Part shown: positions 12,930 through 22,882 of the stretch, one piece after another
Numbering within the stretch: the stretch's first letter is position 1
Layout of the letters: each line of letters opens with the position of its first letter
Origin: Chaenocephalus aceratus
Lineage: Eukaryota; Chordata; Actinopteri; Perciformes; Channichthyidae
Direction: 5' to 3'
Assembly: GCA_023974075.1 (NCBI GenBank)
Contig: JAMFTG010000333.1
Span: 108,532 to 172,531 of the forward strand
Length of the DNA stretch: 64,000 bases
The notes under the pieces: model-generated
The model's database searches: none
What the model saw: only the letters and a program-made list of their open reading frames with translations
Told to the model about the DNA's origin: nothing
Made by a program: the position numbers and the translations under genes

Positions 12930-13620
12930 ATCCTTCCTGGACGTACAGGGCTTCCCGGCCGTACGGGGCATCCCGGACGTACGGGGCATCCCGGACGTAC
13001 GGGGCATCCCGGACGTACGGGGTATCCCGGATGGGGCTTCCTGGACGTACAGGGCGTCCCGGACGTACGGGGCATCCCGGAGGGGGCATCCTGGCCGTAC
13101 AGGGCGTCCCGGACGTACGGGGCATCCCGGGTGAGCGGGGACTACCCGGACGCACCGAGCGACCCGACCAGTGCCCCGGGGCACCCGGAACGTGCGAGGC
13201 TTCCCGAATGTGCGGGGTAACCTGACTTTAGCAGGGAAACATTATACCAACCGGAGGTTTCACGACCCGGACATACGGGGCTTCCCGGACGTACGGGGCA
13301 TCCTGGACATACAGGGCAACCCGGACATACGGGGCATCCTGGCCGTACAGGGCATCCTGGACATACAGGGCATCCTGGACATACAGGGCGTCCCGGACGT
13401 ACGGGGCATCCCGGAGGGGGCATCCTGGCCGTACAGGGCATCCCGGACGTACGGGGCATCCCGGGTGAGCGGGGACTACCCGGACGCACCGAGCGACCCG
13501 ACCAGCACCCCGGGCGCCCGGAACATGCGAGGCTTCCCGAACCTTTTCTCTTGCGGGGCAACCTGCTTTAGCAGGGACACGTTATACAGACCCGAAGGTT
13601 TTACAGCCTGGACATACAGG
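12930..13620. repeat. 18-bp minisatellite with higher-order duplication
   Basis: Units of the type ggcatcccggacgtacgg repeat through the block. A larger unit of about 336 bp also repeats: gtgagcggggactacccgg occurs at 13131 and again at 13466. The unit length is divisible by three, so frames on both strands stay open and give Pro/Gly/Arg-rich repeats. It lies downstream of the recombinase within the Ngaro-type element. Coding use is unlikely. Confidence 0.85.
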
Positions 13621-13690
13621 TTTAAATATGCAGAAATAAACATGAGCCGCGGGGCGACATACGTGCTGACATGCTAAGAACCACCACCAG

Positions 13691-14514
13691 TTATATGCAT
13701 ACGTACCAATTTGTTAAGGTTTGGAGAGACCTTTGGATAGCCAGCACGGCATTGAGGTCGGGGCGAATGTAGGATGAGAAAGCGGAGGAGGACCACCGTC
13801 CGAGTTGTTGCAGGGATGAGGATGAGACACCTTGATTAGCAGCGGAAGTAGCTGCGCCTATTCTAAAGGAGTGCCCCGTGTATAGAAGGGGTGATAACCC
13901 GGATTTAATGAGGACTTGTTTTAAATAGACATTGAACTGTCGTTGCGTTTAAAGGAAAATTCCCTGAGATAAGGAATAATGGTGAGAGAGGATTAGAGGT
14001 AGGTCTAAGCCGTAGGAACTTGATCATGGCCTTATAAGGGCAGAACTGGGAGTCGATGCGGGCGGCGATGACGGAGCAGGCGCCGCCGCATTTGGAGTGT
14101 TTAAAGATATAAACTAAAGTGGCTAGCGTGAAAGGATATGTCAGAAAGCTGACGTCTCGATTGGAATCGAAAGTAAGGGAAGCTGTGGTAAATTCGCCTG
14201 GTCTGAGAAAGGCATAAAAAGCTAGGAGAAATAGAGCATCGAGTAGTGCATCGATATAAGGAGAGAATAACCCACTTCTAAGTTTGGAGAGCATGAGGCG
14301 TAATGTGGAGAGTGTAATAGGGCGTCTCCGGTCTAAGACGGGGGAAAAGTTTTAATGAGACCTTTGAGGATGAGTTTGACTGACTGGTTTGCGAACAGGC
14401 TGGGAAAGCCGAGATCGGAACGCGAACGTTAAACTGAACTCCTGCTAAGAGGCCCCGGATGTATTGGGGTTTGAGGTGGCGATCAGTGGCGCAGTAGCAC
14501 ATGAAGGCACACAC
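13691..14514 (-). pseudogene. Tyrosine recombinase of the Ngaro-type element, frameshifted
   Basis: The core shows LFLLAFYAFLRPGEFTTAS, giving the first catalytic Arg. It continues to GHSFRIGAATSAANQG (His and Arg), QQLGRWSSS and SSYIRP (the Tyr nucleophile). All four RHRY residues are visible. The upstream segment from 14514 (QYIRGLLAGVQFNVR) resembles the core-binding domain. Single-base shifts lie near 14290-14420 and in an A run near 13921, so no full-length product can be made. The stop is a TAA at 13693-13691. The family cuts and joins DNA through a 3'-phosphotyrosine link and integrates circular retroelement DNA. Confidence 0.8.
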
Positions 14515-14807
14515 GGTGGAGATGAGAACAGGTTTAAGTGTGATGCCTACGGAAAAGCAAAATGTCGCAAACGTTCTCCAAGCGAATCATATGTTTTGAG
14601 GGTGGACGCGCTAAGCCCTTCCTCATAAACCTGCTGATTCGAGGTGCCTTTCTAGGGGGCTTCTATTTAAGAGAGAGAGAGGAGATGCAGGGGAGGAATC
14701 CTGACGGGTTGAGTGCTGGCTCCTGGGCAGAGGTTCCGGAACGTCTTGTGGGCTGAATGCGGTAATCTATGGATGAAATGAGAGATTAACATGTGGATTA
14801 AACAATC

Positions 14808-15130
14808 TGCCGGAATCACTGCCGGGCTTACTGTACATCATAAGATGCTGACCCGAAGGTCGACGGCCGGAATCAGCGCCGGACTTACGAGAACACTACC
14901 ACTAAACAACGGCCGGAATCGCTGCCGGGCTTACTGTTCTCTGCTGGGCTTACTGTACATCATAAGATGCTTGACCCGAGAGCCACCGGCCGGAATCAGG
15001 CCGGGCTTACGTACTACCACTAAACAACGGCCGGAATCACTGCCGGGCTTACTGTACATCATAGGATGCTGACTCGGAAGTCGACGGCCGGAATCAGCGC
15101 CGGGCTTACGTGAACACTACCACTAAACCT
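14808..15130. repeat. Tandem repeat of about 105 bp, three units
   Basis: Alternating half-units begin ggccggaatcactgccgggc and ggccggaatcagcgccgg. Some end with gaacactaccactaaac. They lie inside the Ngaro-type interior between the recombinase and a degraded second copy of its 3' part. Confidence 0.8.
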
Positions 15131-15179
15131 TGCCGACACGATGGTCGATGACCTGCGATGCAGGGTTAAACATGCACAG

Positions 15180-15400
15180 ATGAACACTACCACTAAATGT
15201 ATAAATACCAGGAAAGAGAGATCTTGGATGGCCGTCTGGTTGTTGTAGGGATGAGGAATAATTACCTTGATTGCGGCAGGGTTGCTGCACCTATCCTGGA
15301 CGAAGCCCTGAAATGCTATTAAGACACTACCACCAGTTATATGCATGTTTACCATAGGTAAACAGAGATCTAGGATTGCCGGCACGAGTCGATGTCCGGG
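15180..15400 (-). pseudogene. Degraded duplicate of the recombinase 3' end
   Basis: ggtgcagcaaccctgccgc near 15275 and ccaccagttatatgcat at 15331 parallel the recombinase sequence at 13835-13860 and 13685-13700. SRIGAAT is still readable on the minus strand. It records an internal duplication of the recombinase 3' region. Confidence 0.5.
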
Positions 15401-15599
15401 GGAAGAGGGAGATGTAGACAATGTAATGCAGCTGTTAGCTTGAGTACAATGAGACATGAATGTTATACCCTGGCTTATCGTAAGCCATGTGAGCATGAAC
15501 CAATATAAATGAGACAATATGCGCAGCATAAAATGATGTATGCTTAGTGAACACTGAAACATGACCCATGATATGGGATTAGCTTAATTAGCAGTTTAA

Positions 15600-16530
15600 T
15601 TACGCCACGGTGAGACATAGATGCACTTGATTGGGTGATTAGACTGTCTTCTATCATATTACGTGAACTTCTCTTTCTCCCTGAAGAAACTCCCCAAAAA
15701 CCCCACGGATGGGCAGCATCCGTGAATAAAAACGAAGACTCATTGAGTGTCTGAGTGAGTAGATACGGCCGCTGCTAATGTGTGGCGTTAATGCGGGTGG
15801 GGGGGGGGGGGTTGAAAGATTATTTTCCATGTGGTTCCTGGCGCGAGGTACTGGCAAAGCTGCGGTTGCGCCTGGGGCATACAGACCTCGGATGAGCGTC
15901 CTTGCAGGACTGCAGATGTGGAGGAATGTACGATATGGGTGGGAGCAGACGTTTTCGTTAAAGTTATGATAAATCTCTCGTCTTGCCTATGCTGCACCTA
16001 ACGGCTTTGACTATTATTCCCGGAAAACAGCCCAACAAAATAAAATACTCAGTTACCTCTAATCATTAACCCATGTTTGTATAATTTAGTGAACTCTGTG
16101 TGTTGCTGCTAGCATACATGACACCTAACGTGAAAACGTTACTCGTGGATGGGGCTACAGAGCTGCTAGACAGTCGAAAACGGTGCATTCCTTTGTCTGA
16201 ATGTGCTGCACTTTTGATAAATGTTTAGACAAAAGCTAAACTCTTATTGCACTTTGGCAACGAGCATTCTCCACGTCGAGACGGGTAAAGTTTAACCACA
16301 CCTCGGAGCGCGTTCTCTCCGCCACCTCCGCAGAGTGCTCCGCTGCATGAAGCAGCTGCGTGTGTGTGTAAACTGCCCCGCCCCCTTGCACGCAGACCGG
16401 GGAGAGAGATCTCGTCTGATCGAAAATACATCATAGACGCATTTGTTTGACTTTTGCATATTAGAAATTAGTTGGCGCCATTCATTTCAGGTAACGCTGT
16501 GTTGAAGCTTGAAACTGCGTTAGTTACTGA
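15600..16530. other. Ngaro-type interior without recognised gene
   Basis: No frame with a Gag zinc knuckle or reverse transcriptase motif was seen. A G run lies at about 15798-15811. Confidence 0.4.
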
Positions 16531-16535
16531 GCATT

Positions 16536-16622
16536 ATAATGGGTAGTAATTACCCGACTGCATTAGTAATGCAAGTAATACGTTACTGAAACTCCATACT
16601 GTAACACGTTACACCCAACACT
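16536..16622. repeat. Fragment of the cagagttggg hAT-like family end
   Basis: tgtaacacgttacacccaac is the complement of the end seen at 39117 and 61931. Only this end segment is present. Confidence 0.45.
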
Positions 16623-16629
16623 GCCTGGA

Positions 16630-17466
16630 ACTCACCTTACCCTGAACTAAAGGTAGCAATGCATGGTATTGAACTTCCTGTCGGCTCCCAGACCGTAGTC
16701 GAGGAGACGGGGGGGGGGGTGACTCTGTCGTCTCCCAGGGCAGAAGCAACACGCTTCGGGTTCAATAACCCATTTTATCGGAAAGACTGGAGAGAGGCGA
16801 GCTCTCTATCTATTGATCGTTGCATTTATTTAGCTCTTCTGTTTCGTAAGATCACAGACATTCCTTTTTCTGCTGCCTCGTTTATTACTAGAAAACATGA
16901 ATCCCACTCGCTCTACCATACCATGCCCAGCACACCTGCACGCGCCACACCCCTCTCTTAAAGGGGTAGTGATCTCGCTCTGCATGCCCCGAATGTCATG
17001 ACAATATAACGAAACATCTCGTGAATTGCTGCAACTGCCTCTTGCCAGCGCTACCCTGACGCCTGTTTTAGAGTGAGGCGCAGGAGGAAGTAGCTTCAAT
17101 GGGATGTAGCTTGAGCCCTGCCTGCCTGCGGGAGGGGTTGTGGTTTGAAGCCAGAATGGGTAAAGCTTCGCATGCGATGAGGACCCGTTTCGCGTGAAGT
17201 GCCGCATTTGAGCGGCCCTGAAGCCAGTGATACCCTCTTGAGAGACTGAAGGCGTACGTCAATTGTTTGGGTGAAGTAGCCCGTTTCCATTAAGCCGGAG
17301 GAACTTCCGTGGAGCCCGATTTCCTTGTCTTTTCCTCCCGCGTCCGGGTTTGCGGGGCGGCCGGCTGGAACCGCTAGCCAACTGGGGAATGCCGCCTGTA
17401 GCTTAATCCGCCAGACTGCGGAGCTGATGAATAATGCCTGGAGCTGGGACGAAGCTCTGCTGCTGT
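16630..17466. other. Ngaro-type 5' interior without recognised gene
   Basis: On the minus strand this follows A1, where Gag would be expected. Open frames of 64-125 codons show no Gag or zinc-finger motif. A G run lies at 16709-16719. Confidence 0.35.
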
Positions 17467-17679
17467 TTGCGCGTTGACACCTGGAAGACAGCTGATAGGA
17501 AAGGGGAGAGCATATATAGAGGGATTAACAGGTGCGATAATTAGGCTTGTAAATGGAGGGGAGTGATAGGTTAGCTGAGGAGAGGCGCTCCCTGTCATTT
17601 AGATGCAGGGAGCAAGTATTGCCATGACGAGCAATACGGAGTGTTAGGTCTTCCTGTCTGAACTTGCGCTAAGCTTCAT
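17467..17679 (-). repeat. Split direct repeat A1
   Basis: 213 bp, matching A2 at 12417-12630 with only a few differences. It marks the 5' end of the element on the minus strand. Confidence 0.85.
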
Positions 17680-17954
17680 ATGTATTTTAATTTTATAATT
17701 TATTTTAAATATTAACAATATAATAAAATAAATGGAAATATATACACCGGCAAATATTTAATATAAATACCTTGTGTGTGTATAGCTATTGCTTTATCTG
17801 ATTAATGTTATTTTCATATGAAAGTCCATGATTATAAGTATGCAGTATCATAACTACATCTTTGATGTTTATAAAAAACCAAACCGTTTGAAAATTGAGC
17901 AAGCTATGGTTATTTAAATAGTAAACCATAATGTTATGAATGAGAGAACTCCCT
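17680..17954. other. AT-rich stretch without recognised gene
   Basis: Very AT-rich, with no coding frame of interest. Confidence 0.4.
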
Positions 17955-18060
17955 GTAGCAAGATGGCGGCCAAGTGGCAACGTCGGTCTCCATTGGCCAG
18001 CAGCGCGGGTGAGTCATCTAGTGTTTATATATATCTATGGGTGTTACTCTCATCTATAGC
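17955..18060. repeat. Divergent-promoter piece of the THAP/YqaJ family, without the hAT C insertion
   Basis: Inverted relative to 6781-6805 plus 8341-8395. It has a YY1-type aagatggcggc at 17960-17970 and catctagtgtttatatatat, which reads through the hAT C insertion point. Confidence 0.75.
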
Positions 18061-18360
18061 TGGCCCTCTGTGAATGTAGAGAGGGACCAACAAGCTCTCC
18101 CGTCTTCACAGTAACTCGCAGAGACAGCATTTAACCCTTCACATTCCAACAGAAACTGAACAGGCAGATTCGAAGGATTTATTTCTTTGGAAATATTATT
18201 TTACATACAATTAAATGAAGTTATTTTGGTAACACTAATGAAAAATATAACAAAAAAAAAAAAATATATATATATTTTTTTAATGTTTTCAAATATTATT
18301 TCTTAGAATATATTAAGCCCTCACAGAGGGCCTAGAGGGTCCTGACGGCTCGCCACTGCC
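18061..18360. other. Stretch without recognised gene
   Basis: AT-rich, with an A run and a TA run around 18250-18280. Confidence 0.4.
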
Positions 18361-19008
18361 TTTGAAATCGACAATCGGGCTTGATATATGGTTAAATTAA
18401 AATCAGTAGGCTGTAATTTCGCCAGCTGTTACTCTCATGAGCGAGGCAGAAAATAATAGTTTTAACATGACAAAAAGCTGCTGTGTCGTTTATTGCACCT
18501 CAAACATTAAAACAAAACCAGAGTTACGTGTTTCTGTACTTCCTCTAAGAAGAAAGGACAGTAACAGAAGAGCTCTGTGGCTTCAGGCTTGATCGCTGTT
18601 CAAATGACAGCGTTGGTTTCCCCAAAAGTGGGCGGGGCTGTAAAGTGAAGTAGATTTTACTCTCATCTATTATTCAAAACCATTCTATTTATTCTAACGT
18701 AAATTACATGCCAGTGTTTTATCTTTTTATTTATTTGTTTTTATTTTAAATCGTATAATGTCGGACTTTTTTTGTCGTCTTTGAGGACAAAATGGGGTTT
18801 AGAGCCTCAAAATACTGAAATCTGTATTTTTTAAAATCTCTTCCTTATAATTTGTTATTCTTTTCTAAATAACACACTGTTATTTACTCAACAATAACAC
18901 ACAATTATCCTTGTTTTTATTTATTCGTTTAATTCTATAATCATGGGCTTTTAAGCATGCTTTTTAGCCGTAAATAAAGTCACCAGAAACAGACGGGACA
19001 TTTTGAGA
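18361..19008. repeat. Left arm of long inverted repeat (pair 24807-25443)
   Basis: Begins tttgaaatcg and matches the complement of the right arm to gacgggacatttt, with scattered differences and small indels. It carries the THAP start exon at 18467. Confidence 0.85.
18467..18592 (+). pseudogene. THAP-like N-terminal exon, left-arm copy
   Basis: The 41-residue frame starts MTKSCCVVYCTSN and ends RRALWLQA before TGA. The C-x4-C start and WLQA resemble the N-terminal half of ISL2EU-type THAP domains. The C-x2-H pair and AVPTIF box are absent. The paralogue at 25332-25207 differs at a few residues. A GC-box block ccccaaaagtgggcgg follows at about 18614. Confidence 0.55.
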
Positions 19009-19199
19009 TTTAGGATGGCCGAAGACACTACACTACCCACAATCCCCAGCTATCGTTTTGGAATACAGTCCCGTTGACAAACCCCGTGATGTTGCGCCAA
19101 GGTTACGCCGAGCGTCAAGCTCTTTGAAATGGAACGAAACCACTGCAGACTATTCAAAACTGGACTCGAACGCCCCCCCCCCAGAACTACACATGCTGG

Positions 19200-19404
19200 C
19201 AATAGAGAGGCGAAGTCCCTCCCTTTCCGGGAGCCTCCATGGGACCCCGGAAGCGTAAAATTATACATTGAAGTCAATGGAGAGAGAAAGGTTATCTTTT
19301 GATCCCGTTTGAATTGTGCCACGAATGACACATATGATGTTTGTCAATTTAAAAGAATATTTTGCAAGTCAAAAAAATTAAAATGTGTCGTAAAACTGTG
19401 AAGT
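19200..19404. repeat. Inner inverted repeat, left (pair 22687-22882)
   Basis: Starts aatagagaggcgaagtc and shares tgatcccgtttgaattgtgc and the following bases in complement with the right partner. It bounds the core that holds the YqaJ exon and histone-like ORF. Confidence 0.8.
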
Positions 19405-19946
19405 TACACATTTTTTTGTGTGAAACCGCTGAGTGAACTACAGGTCTCTTGGTCTCGCACAATACGCGTCACCATCACAAAGACGGCCGTCACGTTAGCA
19501 AATTTCACCTGTTTCTTTCAGAATGAGGCGAAAAGTATAAAATGAGGTGAAAATCACTACAAGTCTGGGCATGTTGAGAGCTGTACATACACGAAAGGGG
19601 AGTTAGTCGGTTCTGTAAGAGCAGCGGGACCGGCTTTACAAGGTTTCGGTGAGTAATATGAGTGCAATGTGTAACGTTAATGTCAGCTAGCTAACATTAG
19701 CTAACAAGGGACACTAACGTGTTTTGTTTTAGTAACTAGTTTTCTCCTTAAGAACTTCGTGGTCTCTGTGTATGCTGTGGATAACATTAGTGTTCACAAG
19801 AACAAGGTACACTCCCGTGTTTTGTTTTAGTTGCTCTTCAGATTGAAGCGGCCAGTTTTATATCGACTATACAGTATATTCTATACTGTATGTGTGATCT
19901 CCTTTTACATCTCGTTGTGTCATTTGAGTTTATTTGCTGTGTGTAG

Positions 19947-20237
19947 ATTCAAGGATTTTGGTGACATGAACATGACCATCGCGGAGGCAGTCCAGTTACC
20001 ATCCTTCTGTCTCCGTGAGGAGGGTGGGTCATATATCACCCATACTGGCACCAGGTCCAAGGGCAGCTGCACATCACAGACCGGAGTCTCTGCTACTTTG
20101 TTGTGTGGACCACGAAGGAGGCGATCATCATCCTCATCCCCAAAGACCCTGCATGGCATGGAAATCTCCTCCTCCTGGAACAATTCTACAGCCAGCATAT
20201 GCTCCCTGTGTTGGCCAGTAGAGAGGAGGACATTTAA
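19947..20237 (+). pseudogene. C-terminal exon of a second YqaJ-type nuclease, frameshifted
   Basis: An acceptor at 19945-19946 precedes FKDFGDMNMTIAEAVQLPSF. After a frameshift near 20020 the frame continues WHQVQGQLHITD and YFVVWTTKEAI. The QVQGQL and YFVVW words are the terminal strand region of YqaJ nucleases in ISL2EU elements. The frame ends at TAA 20235-20237, overlapping an AATAAA. The catalytic Asp-Glu-Lys part is not present. The paralogue at 4348-6657 has the corresponding QVQMQM. Confidence 0.65.
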
Positions 20238-20242
20238 ATAAA

Positions 20243-21290
20243 CATACTCTTAACACCCTCAGACTCTGCGTTGTGTTTCGTATGTGTGATGGGTGTTATG
20301 CAGAGGGGAGGAAAACAGGACACAGCAGATTGGGATTGTGGTGGAGACGCTGAGCAGTTATTTAATTGTTGCATGTAATTATTATTATACTGCGTGCTTC
20401 TTAGTTATTCCATCTTTTGCTGTAACATGGATCTGTATGTAACTCTATATTTACTTGTTATCTACCACACTTCCTTCTACATCATACACCATCATTATAC
20501 ATGATGGTGTATATAGGATATATATATTTGTATACATTACATATCTGTAAATTGTATAATTTAATTTTTCGTATTTGGGATTGTTGGAAACGTCTTTTTG
20601 ATCTCTGTCTATAAACACAAACTGAGTAAGATTGACAATAAAGTTGACTTTGAAAAATATATATATTCTTTATGAAAATAGTTGACTGTTGGAGAAATGA
20701 ATCCAAATGAAACGTTGGACTGAACTACAACTACGCCTTTAAATCTCTACGGACTGTTTTTCAGTGGGATGGCAAGTTCCTATCTTTAAACATTTATTAG
20801 TTTTTTCTCAGAACAGATTTTCTGAAGTTAATTTAACTTTGCCGACCATGTAAGGTCATTATTAAAAAGGTACAATCAATTTGTTTAGGGTTGACTAAAA
20901 TAATGATAAACATTTCATCTGGATAATTTACTGACATAATAAGAAACTCAATGATGCTCTACTCACCTGTTCCTTTTTATAAAGTGAAACAGTTGAAACG
21001 ATAGATTTTTAGTAAACTTAAAAACAACCTTCTCCAAAAGCTATCAAGGAATATACCGAATACTTATTTTAGAACTTTATTACATATTATTTGTATATAG
21101 TTTGAATGATCCATAATTGACAGAAGCTTGTGTTTACACTGACCTGTTACTCATATATTAATGTCTTTGTAACTTCTTTAAACCACTACCTCACTAATTT
21201 CTTTCATTCATCACGGTTCAGTAAACTAAGTGACACATGAACCAGTTTAATCATTATAATAACGTAGGATTGCAACTCTTTGAAACTGTA
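20243..21290. other. Stretch without recognised gene
   Basis: AT-rich. A small hairpin (tacaccatcat ... atgatggtgta) lies near 20486-20513. Confidence 0.4.
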
Positions 21291-21293
21291 GGT

Positions 21294-21309
21294 GGCTCTT
21301 AAAAGAGCT
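21294..21309 (-). promoter_or_regulatory. Histone mRNA 3' stem-loop
   Basis: On the minus strand agctcttttaagagcc is followed by acc. This matches the replication-dependent histone stem-loop ggctcttttaagagcc with one substitution. It lies 28 bases past the stop of the H3-like frame, the usual spacing range. Confidence 0.75.
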
Positions 21310-21336
21310 TTTGTGTTTGGGTGTGCTGGTCTCAGG

Positions 21337-21456
21337 TCAGTTTAAGCCCTCTCTCCGCGGATGCAGCTGGATGTCCTTGGGCATGATGGCGACCCTCTTT
21401 GCTTGGTTCATCTTACTGGGGGCAGCTACATGGATGTCGGTGCAGTCCACAGTCAT
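21337..21456 (-). pseudogene. Histone H3 C-terminal piece joined in frame to a DDE-like motif
   Basis: The 39-residue frame starts MTVDCTDIHVAAPS, like the first-Asp region of DDE_4 transposases (a DCT-x-I pattern). It then becomes AKRVAIMPKDIQL, the near-invariant histone H3 tail. After QL an apparent 8-base loss shifts the frame. The H3 end is still visible at DNA level as catccgcggagagagggc followed by TAA. The H3 3' stem-loop follows at 21294-21309. It cannot encode a histone fold. It is probably the scar of a recombination between a transposon and an H3 gene. Confidence 0.6.
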
Positions 21457-22686
21457 TGTGCAGTTGAAGGCAGAATGGATGTATTATTGACTCCGAATGA
21501 AGCACAACTTCATGTCATACAATACATTGACTTTATTTGTAATTGTGTGAAAACATATGAGCATAATGATTAGCAAGCAGGACCTGCAGGAACAGAGCAC
21601 GGTGATGGATGGAGCTGGGAAGAGAGAAGAATAAAGAAAACAGATCAACTTCATTTTCGGATATTAAAAATTCAATTTCAAAACAAGTTGCCGCTCCTAC
21701 AGTTTTCTAGTGTGTAAAGATGATTTCACTTGACCTATGCACAATATCACACTCAATACATGTGTGTCTCTGGGGGGTGCATTGTGCCTTTGATGTATAT
21801 AAATAATATACCATAACCAAATACTATTACGTACAGTGGAAATCAGGTTGCCAGAGCAGGTCAGTGTGCATGTTCCTCAGGGTCTCAGCAGTTACAGGTG
21901 AGGGAAAGGAAATAAAAGAGAAAAAGGTCAGTAACAACACTTTAAAGTAACAACACTTTGAATAATTATCTCTTCTAATAATTTTCTCTCAGTAATCACT
22001 CAACTACTGTCTTTCCAACAAACAGATTGACTCACCCTCACTGTCATCACAATGAAACACGTCCAGAAGAATCTGTCATGCAAAGCTCCCTGCCTGCCTT
22101 CGACTCTCCCTGACTGCTTCCATAGCACCCGGTGGATGGCGCAGTAGGCTACTCTTCAAATGTTTCACGAAATACTTACCATCATGACTACTCTTACTCT
22201 TACTTCATGTAATAAAATAATAACTTCATGGTAAGGCTACTAAAAAGGACAAGGCTAAGTAATGTGATGCTAACTAACGTGCTCGCTACTCGTCGCTACT
22301 AGCTAGGTAGCTAACTTGACTAGCCCTATATGTTCCATGCACAACATGTATATTACCTGATATGTCTGATCCGGCGACTCCTGGTCCTTTCATCAGACGG
22401 CAATCGATAGAACGAGCAAGTGGTTTGATCACTTATGTGATTACAACCTGGTACAAAGCACACAGGCATCTTGTAAAAGTGAATTTATTTTTAGCAATCT
22501 CTTATTTATTGGAGGGAATAAATATTAGGAGGGAATAAATATTATGAGATCTTCTTCTTCGCTTTAATTACGAGTCGCAACCACTTGAAGAATTATCGCC
22601 TGTGACATCACTTACGCGAGCCAGAATGGGATTTGGGATTTGTAGTGTTTGTAGTCGCGTATTTTTAATAGTCTTATATTTCAACA
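21457..22686. other. Stretch without recognised gene
   Basis: Only short frames are seen. It lies inside the inner inverted repeats and is probably the decayed interior of the YqaJ/DDE element. Confidence 0.4.
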
Positions 22687-22882
22687 GTTTTACGACAAAA
22701 TGTGACTTTTTTGACATGGAACTTATTGTTTAAGATTGACAAACATCATATGTGTAGTTCGTGGCACAATTCAAACGGGATCAAAAGATACGTGTTCTCT
22801 CTCCATTGAATTCAATGTTAATTTTTCGCTTCCGGGGTCCCATGGGCCGGAAGTAGATGGGCGTGACTTCGCCTCTCTATTG
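22687..22882. repeat. Inner inverted repeat, right (pair 19200-19404)
   Basis: Complementary to the left partner through gtggcacaattcaaacggga and gcctctctatt, with short indels. Confidence 0.8.

Larger units (their letters stand above)
12134..17679 (-). mobile_element. Ngaro/PAT-type tyrosine-recombinase retrotransposon with split direct repeats
   Basis: Read on the minus strand the order is A1 (17679-17467), interior, B1 (12806-12631), A2 (12630-12417), a 107-bp linker, then B2 (12309-12134). A copies share gcgttgacacctgg to gcgctaagcttcat. B copies share ttcaatcaggagagac to gtttccgatgaa. A1-interior-B1A2B2 is the split-direct-repeat layout of Ngaro/PAT elements of the DIRS order. A broken tyrosine recombinase lies at 13691-14514 in the matching orientation. 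No reverse transcriptase was found, and the interior holds two tandem-repeat blocks, so the copy is defective. No target duplication is visible, as expected for recombinase-mediated insertion. Confidence 0.8.

Noticed and set aside
12930..13620. Possible CRISPR array from regularly spaced GC-rich repeats
   Set aside because: Units are directly adjacent without unique spacers, and the context is a vertebrate genome.
13142..13677. Collagen-like or Gly/Pro-rich open frames on both strands
   Set aside because: They arise from an 18-bp minisatellite whose period keeps frames open. There is no promoter or splice evidence, and similar frames occur on both strands.
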